Of a stretch of DNA of 49,734 bases, positions 1-7,508 are shown one piece after another (position 1 is the stretch's first letter; each line of letters begins with the position of its first letter). The DNA comes from an uncultured Lachnospiraceae bacterium (GTDB lineage: Bacteria > Bacillota > Clostridia > Lachnospirales > Lachnospiraceae): positions 1-49,734 of the forward strand of contig CAJTYJ010000014.1 of NCBI GenBank assembly GCA_910583895.1. The letters run 5' to 3'. The translations under genes and the position numbers were made by a program. The notes under the pieces were generated by a model, which saw only the letters and a program-made list of their open reading frames with translations, did not search any database and had not been told where the DNA came from.

Positions 1-65
1 GCATAATCAGCAAGGCTGATTGGGAGTTCTGTGGATAGAACTGCGGAAACTCAAGCAATCGGCCC

Positions 66-94
66 TTTACAGGGTATGAAAGTCGTCGTATAAT
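66..94 (+). promoter_or_regulatory. Sigma-A type promoter for ferritin gene
   Basis: A TTTACA box (66-71) and a perfect TATAAT (89-94) are separated by 17 bases, and the ferritin start codon lies 36 bases downstream behind an AGGAGG site (120-125). Two short dyads (ATCAG/CTGAT near 6-20 and AGTTCT/AGAACT near 27-44) lie just upstream; they could belong to an operator or to the end of a preceding transcript. Confidence 0.75.
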
Positions 95-129
95 AAAAAG
101 AATGTCGAAGGGATGATTAGGAGGAACAT

Positions 130-642
130 ATGTTAGACAAAAAAGTGGTAGAATTATTGAATCAACAGGTGAACAAAGAATTTTATTCAGCGTATCTGTA
201 TCTGGATTTTTCCGGTCTTTGCTATGATCAGGGACTGGACGGTTTTGGAAACTGGTACAAGGTGCAGGCTCAGGAAGAGCGGGATCATGCCATGCTCTTT
301 GTACAGTATCTGCTGAATAATGGAGAAAGACCGGTGTTTGCTGCCATCGGAAAACCGGAGGTTGCGCCTGGGACGGTAAAAGAGGTTCTGACAGAGGGGT
401 TTAGGCATGAACAGTATGTGACCAGCCTGATCCATGATCTGTACGATGCAGCGCATTCGGTCAAAGATTTTCGGACCATGCAGTTTCTGGACTGGTTTGT
501 CAAGGAACAGGGAGAAGAGGAAAATAATGCAGACAGCCTGATAAAAAAATACGAATTATTTGGTGATGATCCCAAAAGCCTCTATATGCTGAACAGTGAG
601 CTGGGCGCAAGGGTATATACTGCGCCATCGCTGGTTCTGTAG
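130..642 (+). CDS. ftnA: Ferritin (bacterial non-haem, FtnA type)
   Basis: Cytosolic iron-storage protein that oxidises Fe(II) at a di-iron centre and stores it in a 24-subunit shell. The 170-residue length is normal for bacterial ferritins. Ferroxidase residues are present in the expected places: Glu17, Tyr24, Glu50, His53, Glu94, Gln127 and Glu130. There is no haem-ligand signature of bacterioferritin. The ATG follows GGAGGAACAT, a good ribosome site. The gene has its own promoter and is probably monocistronic, because the next gene starts 118 bases downstream with its own ribosome site. No Fur box was recognised with certainty. Confidence 0.93.
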   Translation: MLDKKVVELLNQQVNKEFYSAYLYLDFSGLCYDQGLDGFGNWYKVQAQEERDHAMLFVQYLLNNGERPVFAAIGKPEVAPGTVKEVLTEGFRHEQYVTSLIHDLYDAAHSVKDFRTMQFLDWFVKEQGEEENNADSLIKKYELFGDDPKSLYMLNSELGARVYTAPSLVL

Positions 643-760
643 AAAAGTGGTTACATATAAGCAGCAAAAGGTAAATGCCGGCACGGAGGCTTGACTGAAT
701 ATAATGCGGTCAGTACATCGGAAATGAGATCGGACACAGAGGGGAGAGGTTACATAGAAA

Positions 761-2986
761 ATGAATTATCTGGAGCTTTTGAATCAGGAACAGCAGAAGG
801 CGGTGCTGCATCAGGAAGGGCCGCTTCTGATCCTGGCCGGTGCCGGGAGCGGGAAGACAAGGGTGCTGACCTACCGGATTGCCCGCCTGATCGATGAGTG
901 CGGGGTAAATCCCTGGAATATCCTGGCCATTACCTTTACCAATAAAGCCGCCGGGGAGATGCGGGAGCGGGTGGACAGGATCGTGGGCATTGGATCGGAA
1001 AGTATCTGGATCAGCACATTTCATTCTACCTGTGTGCGGATTCTGCACCGCTATATTGACCGGTTGGGATACGACCAGAAGTTTACCATCTATGATACCG
1101 AAGACCAGAAGACGGTCATGAAAGACGTTTGCCGCCGTCTGCAGCTGGACACCAAGATGTACAAAGAACGGATGCTTCTGAACGTCATTTCCCATGCGAA
1201 GGATGAGTATATCTCACCGGAGGAATTTCGCCTGGCTGCACGGGGGGATTTCCGGCAGGAAAAGATCGCAGAAGTCTATCTGGAGTATCAGAAAGAATTA
1301 AAGAAAAACAATGCGCTGGATTTTGATGATCTGCTGGTGAAGACGGTGGAACTGTTCGAGAGCTGTCCTGATATATTAGACTATTATCAGGAGCGTTTTC
1401 GGTATATACTGGTGGATGAATATCAGGATACCAACACGGTACAGTTTAAGCTGGTGAGCCTTTTGGCAAAAAAATACCAGAATCTTTGTGTGGTCGGAGA
1501 TGACGACCAGTCGATCTATAAATTCCGGGGGGCCAATATTGACAATATCCTGAATTTTGAGCGGGTCTTTCCGGATACTACGGTGATCAAACTCGAGCAG
1601 AATTACCGCTCCACCCAGAATATCCTGGATGCGGCCAACGGTGTGATTGGTCATAACCGGGGAAGAAAAGAAAAGGCTCTCTGGACTGAGAATGAAAAGG
1701 GAGAGTCAATCATCTTTCAACATCTTCAGAATGCGTACGAGGAGGCTGAGTACATCACCAGGGAAATTCAGAAAAAGGTGCATGCAGGCAAGGCACAATA
1801 CCGGGACTTTGCAGTGCTTTACCGGACAAATGCGCAGTCCCGGGCTTTTGAAGAAAAATTTTTGATGGCCAACATCCCTTATAAGATCGTGGGCGGAGTG
1901 AATTTTTATTCCAGGAAAGAAATCAAAGATGTACTTGCCTATTTAAAAACCATTGATAATGGGAAGGATGATCTGGCGGTGCACCGGATTATCAATGTAC
2001 CAAAGCGGGGCATTGGTGCCACAACGATCGGCAAAGTGCAGGCCCATGCGGATGCTCTGGGGCTTAGTTTCTTTGAGGCTTTGGAGGATGCAAAGACCAT
2101 TCCGGGAATCGGCAAGGCATTTTTGAAGATTCAGCCCTTTGTCCATATGATCCATGAGTGGCGGCTGAAGCTTGCAGATTTATCTCTGGAAGAACTGATC
2201 GGCGATGTATTGGAGAAAACCGGTTATGCAAAAAGTCTGGAAGAAGAAGGAACGGAAGAAGCACAGGCCCGCTTGGACAACATCGGCGAGCTGATCAGCA
2301 AGGCGGTTCTCTATGAGGAGGGAAACGAAGATCCGACCTTAAGTGAATTTCTGGAAGAGGTTGCGCTGGTGGCGGATGTGGACAGCCTGGAAGATGGTGA
2401 TAACCGGGTGCTTCTGATGACCCTGCACAGTGCCAAGGGACTGGAGTTTCCCTATGTCAGTCTGGTGGGCATGGAGGATGGCATTTTCCCAAGCTATATG
2501 TCCATTGCGGCGGAAAACCCCATGGAAGAGATCGAAGAGGAGCGCAGACTCTGCTATGTGGGAATCACCAGAGCCATGAAGGAACTGACGATTACAGCGG
2601 TGAGAGTTCGCATGATCCGGGGAGAAAATCATTATAACAACCTGTCCCGGTTTGTCCGCGAGATACCAAGAGAGCTGATCGGGCAGAGATCGGCAGTGCC
2701 GCCGGAGCCAAAAGTCCGGCAGGTTCCGGCAGACAGCGCTTATGCAAAAGCAAAAGAGGCCTTTCGCACCAAGACTTTTGATCCAAAGCAGTTTCAGGTG
2801 GTGAAAGCAGACCGGCTGGATTATGGTGTCGGTGACCGGGTATCCCATGTGAAATTCGGAGAGGGTGTCGTTTTGGATATCACAGAGGGAGGCAGAGACT
2901 TTGAGGTCAAAGTAGAGTTTGACCGGGCGGGAATCAAGAAGATGTTCGCTTCTTTTGCCAAATTGAAAAAAGTAGAAAGTCTATAG
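761..2986 (+). CDS. pcrA: ATP-dependent DNA helicase PcrA/UvrD
   Basis: A 3'-5' superfamily 1 helicase of the UvrD/Rep/PcrA group, used in DNA repair, in removing proteins from DNA and in rolling-circle replication. The 741-residue length matches PcrA. Motifs seen in order: Q motif (LNQEQQKAV), Walker A AGAGSGKT (26-33), motif Ia TFTNKAAGEM, Walker B DEYQDTN, motif III GDDDQSIYKFRGA, motif IV QNYRST, motif V TLHSAKGLEF and motif VI YVGITRAM. The C-terminal 60 residues (GDRVSHVKFGEGVV) form the Tudor-like domain typical of PcrA. The start is supported by GGGGAGAGG about 11 bases upstream. Long open frames on the other strand are antisense shadows. Confidence 0.96.
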   Translation: MNYLELLNQEQQKAVLHQEGPLLILAGAGSGKTRVLTYRIARLIDECGVNPWNILAITFTNKAAGEMRERVDRIVGIGSESIWISTFHSTCVRILHRYIDRLGYDQKFTIYDTEDQKTVMKDVCRRLQLDTKMYKERMLLNVISHAKDEYISPEEFRLAARGDFRQEKIAEVYLEYQKELKKNNALDFDDLLVKTVELFESCPDILDYYQERFRYILVDEYQDTNTVQFKLVSLLAKKYQNLCVVGDDDQSIYKFRGANIDNILNFERVFPDTTVIKLEQNYRSTQNILDAANGVIGHNRGRKEKALWTENEKGESIIFQHLQNAYEEAEYITREIQKKVHAGKAQYRDFAVLYRTNAQSRAFEEKFLMANIPYKIVGGVNFYSRKEIKDVLAYLKTIDNGKDDLAVHRIINVPKRGIGATTIGKVQAHADALGLSFFEALEDAKTIPGIGKAFLKIQPFVHMIHEWRLKLADLSLEELIGDVLEKTGYAKSLEEEGTEEAQARLDNIGELISKAVLYEEGNEDPTLSEFLEEVALVADVDSLEDGDNRVLLMTLHSAKGLEFPYVSLVGMEDGIFPSYMSIAAENPMEEIEEERRLCYVGITRAMKELTITAVRVRMIRGENHYNNLSRFVREIPRELIGQRSAVPPEPKVRQVPADSAYAKAKEAFRTKTFDPKQFQVVKADRLDYGVGDRVSHVKFGEGVVLDITEGGRDFEVKVEFDRAGIKKMFASFAKLKKVESL

Positions 2987-3080
2987 TATTTTCCGGGAAA
3001 GTATGGTATACTACGCTTAGACGACATCGTGCCGGTCAGGTACTGCCGTATAAGAAAATACAAGAAAAGAGGTATCCGCC

Positions 3081-3374
3081 ATGAGCCGTGTAGAAGATTT
3101 TATCAATTCAGCGAAAACTAATGAAATGCTTGGTGAACTGCTTCACATCAAAAAGGAAGAAGAGAAAAAGCAGAATGCACTGATGTGGGTTTTGATCGTC
3201 GTCGGTGCAGTGATCGCGGTAGCGGGTATTGCATATGCCGTTTACCGTTTCTTCACGCCGGATTATCTGGAAGACTTTGATGAGGACTTCGATGATGATT
3301 TTGAAGATGACTTCTTCGATGAGGAAGAAGATGCAGAGGAAGAAACCGAGAAAGTTGAAAAAACGGAAGAATAA
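3081..3374 (+). CDS. Small membrane protein with acidic tail, function unknown
   Basis: A 97-residue protein with three visible parts: a charged N-terminal helix (1-33), one transmembrane segment (about 34-58, rich in Val/Ile/Ala) and a strongly acidic tail made almost only of Asp, Glu and Phe (about 63-90). Topology is probably N-in or N-out single pass; the sequence does not decide it. The ATG has AAAGAGG 8 bases upstream. The gene lies 94 bases after pcrA and ends just before a large hairpin, so the two may share a transcript. Such small tailed membrane proteins are common next to pcrA in related genomes as I remember them, but I do not know a function. The tail could be partly compositional drift. 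Confidence 0.75.
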   Translation: MSRVEDFINSAKTNEMLGELLHIKKEEEKKQNALMWVLIVVGAVIAVAGIAYAVYRFFTPDYLEDFDEDFDDDFEDDFFDEEEDAEEETEKVEKTEE

Positions 3375-3394
3375 GATTCGGGTCGTTGATGCAG

Positions 3395-3448
3395 CACACA
3401 GCCCCCTGTTCCACACGGCAGTCCCCGTAAGGAACAGGGGGCTGTGTG
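3395..3448 (+). terminator. Large perfect hairpin, probable transcription terminator
   Basis: Arms 3395-3412 and 3431-3448 are perfectly complementary over 18 bases (CACACAGCCCCCTGTTCC on the left) around an 18-base loop. It closes the pcrA/small-membrane-protein unit. No run of T follows, so it is not a textbook intrinsic terminator; an RNA-stabilising 3' hairpin is the alternative. Confidence 0.55.
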
Positions 3449-3480
3449 TGTACAGTGGGAGTCGGAGCAGAAATTTCTAA

Positions 3481-3752
3481 TCACTAAGATCCAGGAGTGG
3501 TACGTCTGCAGTGATTTTTCAAAATCGTCATTTGCATATTGAAACAGCAAAGATTCAGGAGGGCCGCAGGATCATGGAAAGTCTGGGATGTATCCTCCGG
3601 ATTTTGAAACAACAAAGATCCAGGAGAGCAGTTTGGAGCTGCGGTTAAGGATCTACAAGAACGAATTTTGAAACAACAAAGATCCAGGAGGGTGTCTTGG
3701 AGCTGCGGTTAAGGATCTACAAGAACGAATTTTGAGACAACAAAGATCCAAG
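3481..3752 (+). repeat. 64-bp tandem direct repeats with flanking degenerate copies
   Basis: Two adjacent 64-base units (3601-3664 and 3665-3728) are identical except for a 6-base block (AGCAGT versus GGTGTC) at unit positions 27-32. A third partial copy follows (3729-3752). Degenerate copies of the core GAAACAACAAAGATCCAGGAG occur upstream at 3541-3561 and 3485-3497. Each unit contains GGATCT, and the next unit offers AGATCC, so short stems could form across unit borders. No convincing gene overlaps the block. It fills most of the space between the hairpin at 3395 and rlmD. Confidence 0.85.
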
Positions 3753-3973
3753 AGAGCTCCTGGTGTTCTGATCAGAATTAGCATGAATTTTCAGTTTGCC
3801 GGACAGTGGTTACGTCCGGGAAATCGAGGGCAGCAGATAGAAATCCAGATTATTTGGCGAAAGGTAATCCGGCCGGCGCGCAGGATGGAATGCAAGACAC
3901 ATAAGAAGCCAAAAAGGGATCCGAAGAACAGGTATCATAAGGGATGGAAGAAAAGGACAATGGAGGTCAAACG
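3753..3973 (+). other. Intergenic region upstream of rlmD
   Basis: About 220 bases with no supported gene. An open frame reading through it (from 3732) has no ribosome site and no recognisable protein features. No clear promoter boxes were found here; transcription of the next gene may start within or before the repeat block. Confidence 0.5.
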
Positions 3974-5428
3974 ATGAAAAAGGGACAGATTTATGAGGGA
4001 ATCATCGAAGAAGTTTTGTTTCCCAACAAGGGGCAGATCCGGACGGAGGATCGAACCGTTACCATAAAAAATGGAATTCCGGGTCAGATGGTCCGCTATC
4101 AGGTGACAAAGGTGCGCAAAGGAAAGGCAGAGGGCCGTATTCTGGAAGTGCTGAAACACGCTCCGATGGAATGTGAACCGGTCTGCAGACATTTTTCAGA
4201 CTGCGGCGGATGTACTTATCAGACCTTGTCCTATGAGGAGCAGCTGCGTCTGAAAGAGCAGCAGGTCAAAAAGCTTCTGGATCAGGCAGTGACCGGGTAC
4301 ACTTATGAATTTCAGGGGATAAAAGAAAGCCCACGCCGGTACGGCTACCGGAATAAGATGGAATTTTCATTCGGAGACAGTTGCAAAGATGGTCCGTTGG
4401 AGCTTGGGATGCACAGGCGGGGCAGCTTCTATGATATTGTGACGGTGGAAGGCTGTCAGATTGCAGACGAAGATTTTGGGAAAATTTTAAACGAGACGCT
4501 TGCATTTTTCCGGCAGCGGGAAATCTCTTTTTTCCATAAAATGTCCCATACAGGGTATCTGAGGCATCTGCTGGTAAGAAAAGCGGCGAATACAGAAGAA
4601 AAAGAGATTCTGGTGGATCTGGTGACGACGACGCAGCCGGTGGAAGAGGAGCAGGGGATGCTGGAAAAATGGAAAGAGTGTCTGCTTCGGCTTCCCCTTC
4701 AGGGCACGCTGACCGGAATTCTTCACACCCGCAATGATCGTCCGGCGGATGTGGTGCAAAATGAAGGAACAAAAGTGCTCTATGGAAGAGATCATTTTTA
4801 TGAAACGCTTCTTGGACTTCGTTTTTTGATTACTCCTTTTTCCTTCTTTCAGACCAATTCCACCGGTGCAGAAGTGCTCTATGAGACGGCACGTTCCTAT
4901 ATCGGAGATACAAAAGATCAGGTAATTTTCGACCTGTACAGCGGTACCGGAACCATCGCCCAGATTCTCTCCCCGGTTGCCAGAAAAGTGATCGGAGTAG
5001 AGATTGTGGAAGAAGCCGTGGAAGCGGCAAAAGAGAATGCGAAACTCAACGGGCTTGCCAATTGTGATTTTATAGCGGGAGACGTGCTGAAAGTGCTGGA
5101 TACCATCCCGGAAAAGCCGGATTTCATCGTTCTCGACCCGCCCCGCGATGGGGTCCATCCCAAAGCGCTGAGAAAGATCATCGACTATGGTGTGGAACGG
5201 ATGGTCTATATCTCCTGCAAACCCACCAGCCTGGCACGGGACTTAGAGATGCTGCAGGCCTGCGGTTACCGCCTGGAAAAAGCATGCTGTGTGGATATGT
5301 TTGCGTGGAGTGGGAATGTGGAGACGGTGTGTCTCTTGAGCAACCGAAAACCAGATACGAAAGTAAGGATCGATGTAGATCTGGAAGATTACTACCGTAT
5401 CAAGGATTCTAAGAAGAATCAGGACTGA
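3974..5428 (+). CDS. rlmD: 23S rRNA (uracil-5-)-methyltransferase, RumA/RlmD family
   Basis: SAM-dependent m5U methyltransferase acting on 23S rRNA. The chosen ATG at 3974 has GGAGG 7 bases upstream; an in-frame ATG at 3944 lacks this. The product has 484 residues. It begins with a TRAM RNA-binding domain (about 1-60), followed by an iron-sulphur cysteine cluster (Cys71, Cys77, Cys80, with Cys67 nearby). The Rossmann methyltransferase part has motif I (DLYSGTGTIAQ), the LDPPRDG motif and the catalytic-cysteine motif YISCKPTSLARD. The usual motif has Asn where this protein has Lys (SCKP rather than SCNP), a variation that does not touch the catalytic Cys. It may be RlmD or the dual-specific RlmCD type. 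A terminator follows. Confidence 0.93.
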   Translation: MKKGQIYEGIIEEVLFPNKGQIRTEDRTVTIKNGIPGQMVRYQVTKVRKGKAEGRILEVLKHAPMECEPVCRHFSDCGGCTYQTLSYEEQLRLKEQQVKKLLDQAVTGYTYEFQGIKESPRRYGYRNKMEFSFGDSCKDGPLELGMHRRGSFYDIVTVEGCQIADEDFGKILNETLAFFRQREISFFHKMSHTGYLRHLLVRKAANTEEKEILVDLVTTTQPVEEEQGMLEKWKECLLRLPLQGTLTGILHTRNDRPADVVQNEGTKVLYGRDHFYETLLGLRFLITPFSFFQTNSTGAEVLYETARSYIGDTKDQVIFDLYSGTGTIAQILSPVARKVIGVEIVEEAVEAAKENAKLNGLANCDFIAGDVLKVLDTIPEKPDFIVLDPPRDGVHPKALRKIIDYGVERMVYISCKPTSLARDLEMLQACGYRLEKACCVDMFAWSGNVETVCLLSNRKPDTKVRIDVDLEDYYRIKDSKKNQD

Positions 5429-5453
5429 AAATAAAACACCGAACTAAGAGCGA

Positions 5454-5492
5454 AAGCTGCTGATGTGTAAAAGCATTGGCAGCTTATTTTTT
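5454..5492 (+). terminator. Intrinsic terminator after rlmD
   Basis: AAGCTGC (5454-5460) pairs with GCAGCTT (5479-5485), with further partial pairing inside, and is followed by ATTTTTTG. It marks the end of the left housekeeping segment. Confidence 0.75.
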
Positions 5493-5549
5493 GCGCGAGC
5501 AGAGAGAAAAGTGCCGTGCTTGCACGAGCATTTGACGAGCGCCGCGACA

Positions 5550-5572
5550 GTCTCAGAGCTTGTCTCTGAGAC
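5550..5572 (+). promoter_or_regulatory. Leader hairpin upstream of the symE-like gene
   Basis: GTCTCAGAG (5550-5558) and CTCTGAGAC (5564-5572) form a perfect 9-bp stem with a 5-base loop. It sits just before a strong ribosome site (AGGGAGG, 5581-5587). It could act in leader-level control of the downstream coupled frames. Confidence 0.5.
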
Positions 5573-5595
5573 CTCGCCGAAGGGAGGTGGTGCCT

Positions 5596-5690
5596 ATGAT
5601 CTGGATCTGATGATCTTGGAACTGAAACTGGCAATCAACGACAATCTGAGAAACGGAGGAAATCATAATGGCAAAGAAGAGAAGTGTTAA
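5596..5690 (+). CDS. Coupled micro-ORFs (4 and 26 codons) in the symE leader
   Basis: Behind the AGGGAGG site a four-codon frame MIWI (5596-5610) ends in TGATG, so its stop overlaps the start of a second frame (5610-5690) encoding 26 residues beginning MILELKLAIN. The second frame runs 23 bases into the symE-like gene, in another phase. This arrangement fits translational coupling or attenuation of the gene that follows. The peptides show no known domain. They may matter only as translated leader, and they may not be stable products. Confidence 0.45.
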
Positions 5691-5967
5691 GGTTTACGGA
5701 CGGAGCGGCTATAAGTACAGGGAAACGCCGACGATCATGCTGAAGGGGCTGTGGCTGAAGGAAGCGGGTTTTGATATCGGGGATTATATCTCTGTCACCT
5801 GCGAGGACGGCAAGAGCATCATCACACAGGACGCCGAGAGGGCTGCTGTGAAAGCCGCAGAGGCTGAGTTCATGGAGAAGGAGATGAAAGCCTTACAGAA
5901 GCGCTACGAGGCCGAGAAAGTCAAAATAAGGGCTCAGATAGTAGCGGAGCCGGGAGCGAGGTGGTGA
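5668..5967 (+). CDS. SymE-family protein (type I toxin-like, AbrB-like fold)
   Basis: A 99-residue protein. Residues 8-52 carry the SymE pattern: a basic start, the stretch PTIMLKGLWLKEAGFDIGDY, then a beta-rich part with EDGKSIITQD. E. coli SymE is an SOS-induced toxin that cleaves RNA or condenses the nucleoid and is controlled by an antisense RNA. Residues 55-95 are a charged helix not present in the short family members. The ATG has CGGAGG 7 bases upstream. The next gene overlaps its stop codon. In Firmicute mobile elements such proteins often occur without a proven antitoxin, so toxin activity here is an inference. No antisense promoter was identified with confidence. Confidence 0.7.
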   Translation: MAKKRSVKVYGRSGYKYRETPTIMLKGLWLKEAGFDIGDYISVTCEDGKSIITQDAERAAVKAAEAEFMEKEMKALQKRYEAEKVKIRAQIVAEPGARW

Positions 5968-6255
5968 CCTTGTTTACCACGGAAGAATTGCAGTCAATAG
6001 ACAGGAAGTATTTTATGGTGATTGTAGCGGATGCCTATGATGTGACGCTGATCAGCAATAATACCCGGCATGTCTGGTACATCCATAATGTTGAGCTGAA
6101 AGATCGGAACCTTTGTATGGTCTATCATAAGCACAAAATAAGTCACCCCCTATCACAGCCATTCCCGGTGTGGAACACTTCGGAAGGCGATCAGGGATAT
6201 CAAGTCTCATGATGGATTTCAATTAAACGGCAGGAAGTCAGTCTATAAGCATTAA
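5961..6255 (+). pseudogene. Frameshifted small accessory protein following SymE
   Basis: A GTG start (5961 or 5964) overlaps the symE stop. As it stands the frame gives 83 residues ending at 6212. The last 20 or so residues look wrong, and skipping one C in the C5 run at 6146-6150 changes this. The frame then continues HPYHSHSRCGTLRKAI, then DIKSHDGFQLNGRKSV, to a stop at 6253-6255, giving 97 residues. The N-terminal part (LFTTEELQSIDRKYFMV) and the restored C-terminus resemble small conserved proteins I have seen in Firmicute mobile elements, whose function I do not know. Either a real single-base insertion has broken the gene or the homopolymer was miscounted in sequencing. Confidence 0.7.
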
Positions 6256-6259
6256 AAGC

Positions 6260-6307
6260 AGAGCGGTAGCACTCGATGATGGATGTTACCGCTCTTTCTC
6301 TGTTTTG
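6260..6307 (+). terminator. Bidirectional-type terminator between convergent genes
   Basis: A 12-bp stem with one G-U pair (arms 6260-6271 and 6284-6295) is followed by TTCTCTGTTTT. It lies between the convergent symE unit and the minus-strand gene ending at 6322 and could serve both. Confidence 0.7.
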
Positions 6308-6321
6308 ACTTATGAGGTGTC

Positions 6322-7041
6322 TTATTTGCGATTTTTCTTACAGTGGCGAAGTCTCAGGTATTCGCAGACAGCATCATGGGCATTGTTGATCTCCTGACGG
6401 CCACGGCTGGATTTCAGATTGATCTCGATGCAGATGTCGTCAATGGACATTCCCTGCAGGCTTAGACGAATAATCTTGGCATAGCGGAGGTTCTCCTTAT
6501 CGAAGTGGGTCAGAAGCTTGATTTTCAGTTCATCTTCGGTAGGTTCCGGGCAGAGCTTGTCCAAAACCTGATCTTCGACCGACGGCTGCGATGTATCTTC
6601 GATATCAAAGGTTTCACCGTCATACTCATAATCGAGAGACAGGATCTTCACACGCTTCGGGTTGTAGCGTTCCATAAGTCCCTTGTTTGGGCACTCTTTA
6701 CAGCGTCTGGTGTAAGGACAAAGCTTGTCTGAACCGTCAGGATTCTTTCCAATGATGCAGCGACCTTCACGGTGCATCTCCATGTCTTTGTTCAGCTCAT
6801 CCCAAAAGTCCTTCATGTAGGAAGCATAATGGTCTTCGCTGATGGGCATGAAGCCGATCTCAAAGGAAAACTCTCCGAGATGCATGGTAGTGAAATTATC
6901 CTGGATGTAGTCGCCTTTCTGCAAGCCGAACTTCTCTTTGAGGAAGGGGACTAAGACCTTGCCGTCTGGGATGGGCTGTCCGTCAAAGGACTTACGGTTG
7001 CTGTACTTCTGTGTGTTACTGTAATCTGCTTTTCTTGCCAT
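6322..7041 (-). CDS. Mobile-element protein with CxxC cluster and sigma-like C-terminal HTH
   Basis: A 239-residue protein; the ATG at 7041 has AAGGAGG upstream, which is better than an in-frame start further out. Residues 1-50 read KYSNRKSFDGQPIPDGKVLV, a conserved opening shared with the gene at 30085. The middle has a cysteine cluster (CIIGKNPDGSDKLC, then RRCKECPN) that could bind zinc. The last 80 residues (FDKENLRYAKIIRLSLQGMS, then a helical basic end) look like a sigma-70 region 4 type helix-turn-helix. I know it only as a recurrent, uncharacterised family of Firmicute integrative elements, so a role in regulating element genes is an inference. It is convergent with the symE unit. Confidence 0.65.
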   Translation of the reverse strand: MARKADYSNTQKYSNRKSFDGQPIPDGKVLVPFLKEKFGLQKGDYIQDNFTTMHLGEFSFEIGFMPISEDHYASYMKDFWDELNKDMEMHREGRCIIGKNPDGSDKLCPYTRRCKECPNKGLMERYNPKRVKILSLDYEYDGETFDIEDTSQPSVEDQVLDKLCPEPTEDELKIKLLTHFDKENLRYAKIIRLSLQGMSIDDICIEINLKSSRGRQEINNAHDAVCEYLRLRHCKKNRK

Positions 7042-7508
7042 GTTGATTTCCTCCTTGGATTGGCGCGGAGGAAATCCGCATGGCATTTGTTAAGTTGTAG
7101 TCTCATTTGGCCATTCATAAGAGTTTCCTCCTGTTTGTCTGAATGGCCAGCTACCTCATGAGGCTGGTCTGTTACCTGTTGTATTTCCGGAGCCGATGAG
7201 GTCCTCTTTAGCTAAGGGAGGCGATTCTCCGGAAATATTGCCTAAAAAAGTATCGTCTTTCTCAAAACTTTATGCGTTTGCTTAAAAAAATCGGAAAAGA
7301 GATAGATTTTTAAGCTCCGCTGTGCTATACTATATAAGGCTTTTTATACCCTTCAGGGAGTAACCTGTTGAAATCTGCAGTATTTCGGATGGTTGTACTC
7401 CCCATAAGCACATAATCATTTTAGAAAAAATGCCCTGAAAAGTATTTGCCACCGTTTTGCCGCTGTTTTCCCACTCTTTTTCTCTGCATGATAGGAAGGA
7501 GGATAATG
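7042..7508. promoter_or_regulatory. Hairpin-rich intergenic region between divergent units
   Basis: This 467-base gap separates the minus-strand gene from the ABC-3C-like operon. It has three strong dyads: TGGCCATTCA/TGAATGGCCA (7108-7117 and 7140-7149), ATTTCCGGAG/CTCCGGAAAT (7183-7192 and 7227-7236) and GGGAGT...ACTCCC around 7356-7403 with inner pairing AACC/GGTT. A TATACT box near 7326-7331 may be a -10 element for the operon, but no good -35 box was found. No gene was recognised in the gap. Confidence 0.55.

Noticed and set aside
3537..3752. CRISPR array
   Set aside because: The repeats abut as 64-bp tandem units with only 6 variable bases; there are no spacers of regular length and no cas genes.
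4487..5158. 223-residue minus-strand gene inside rlmD
   Set aside because: It is antisense to a clearly conserved gene and has no ribosome site or recognisable domain.
5463..5690. 75-residue protein upstream of symE
   Set aside because: The first 49 codons cross the rlmD terminator and a hairpin; only the end of the frame, after the TGATG junction, has a plausible start.
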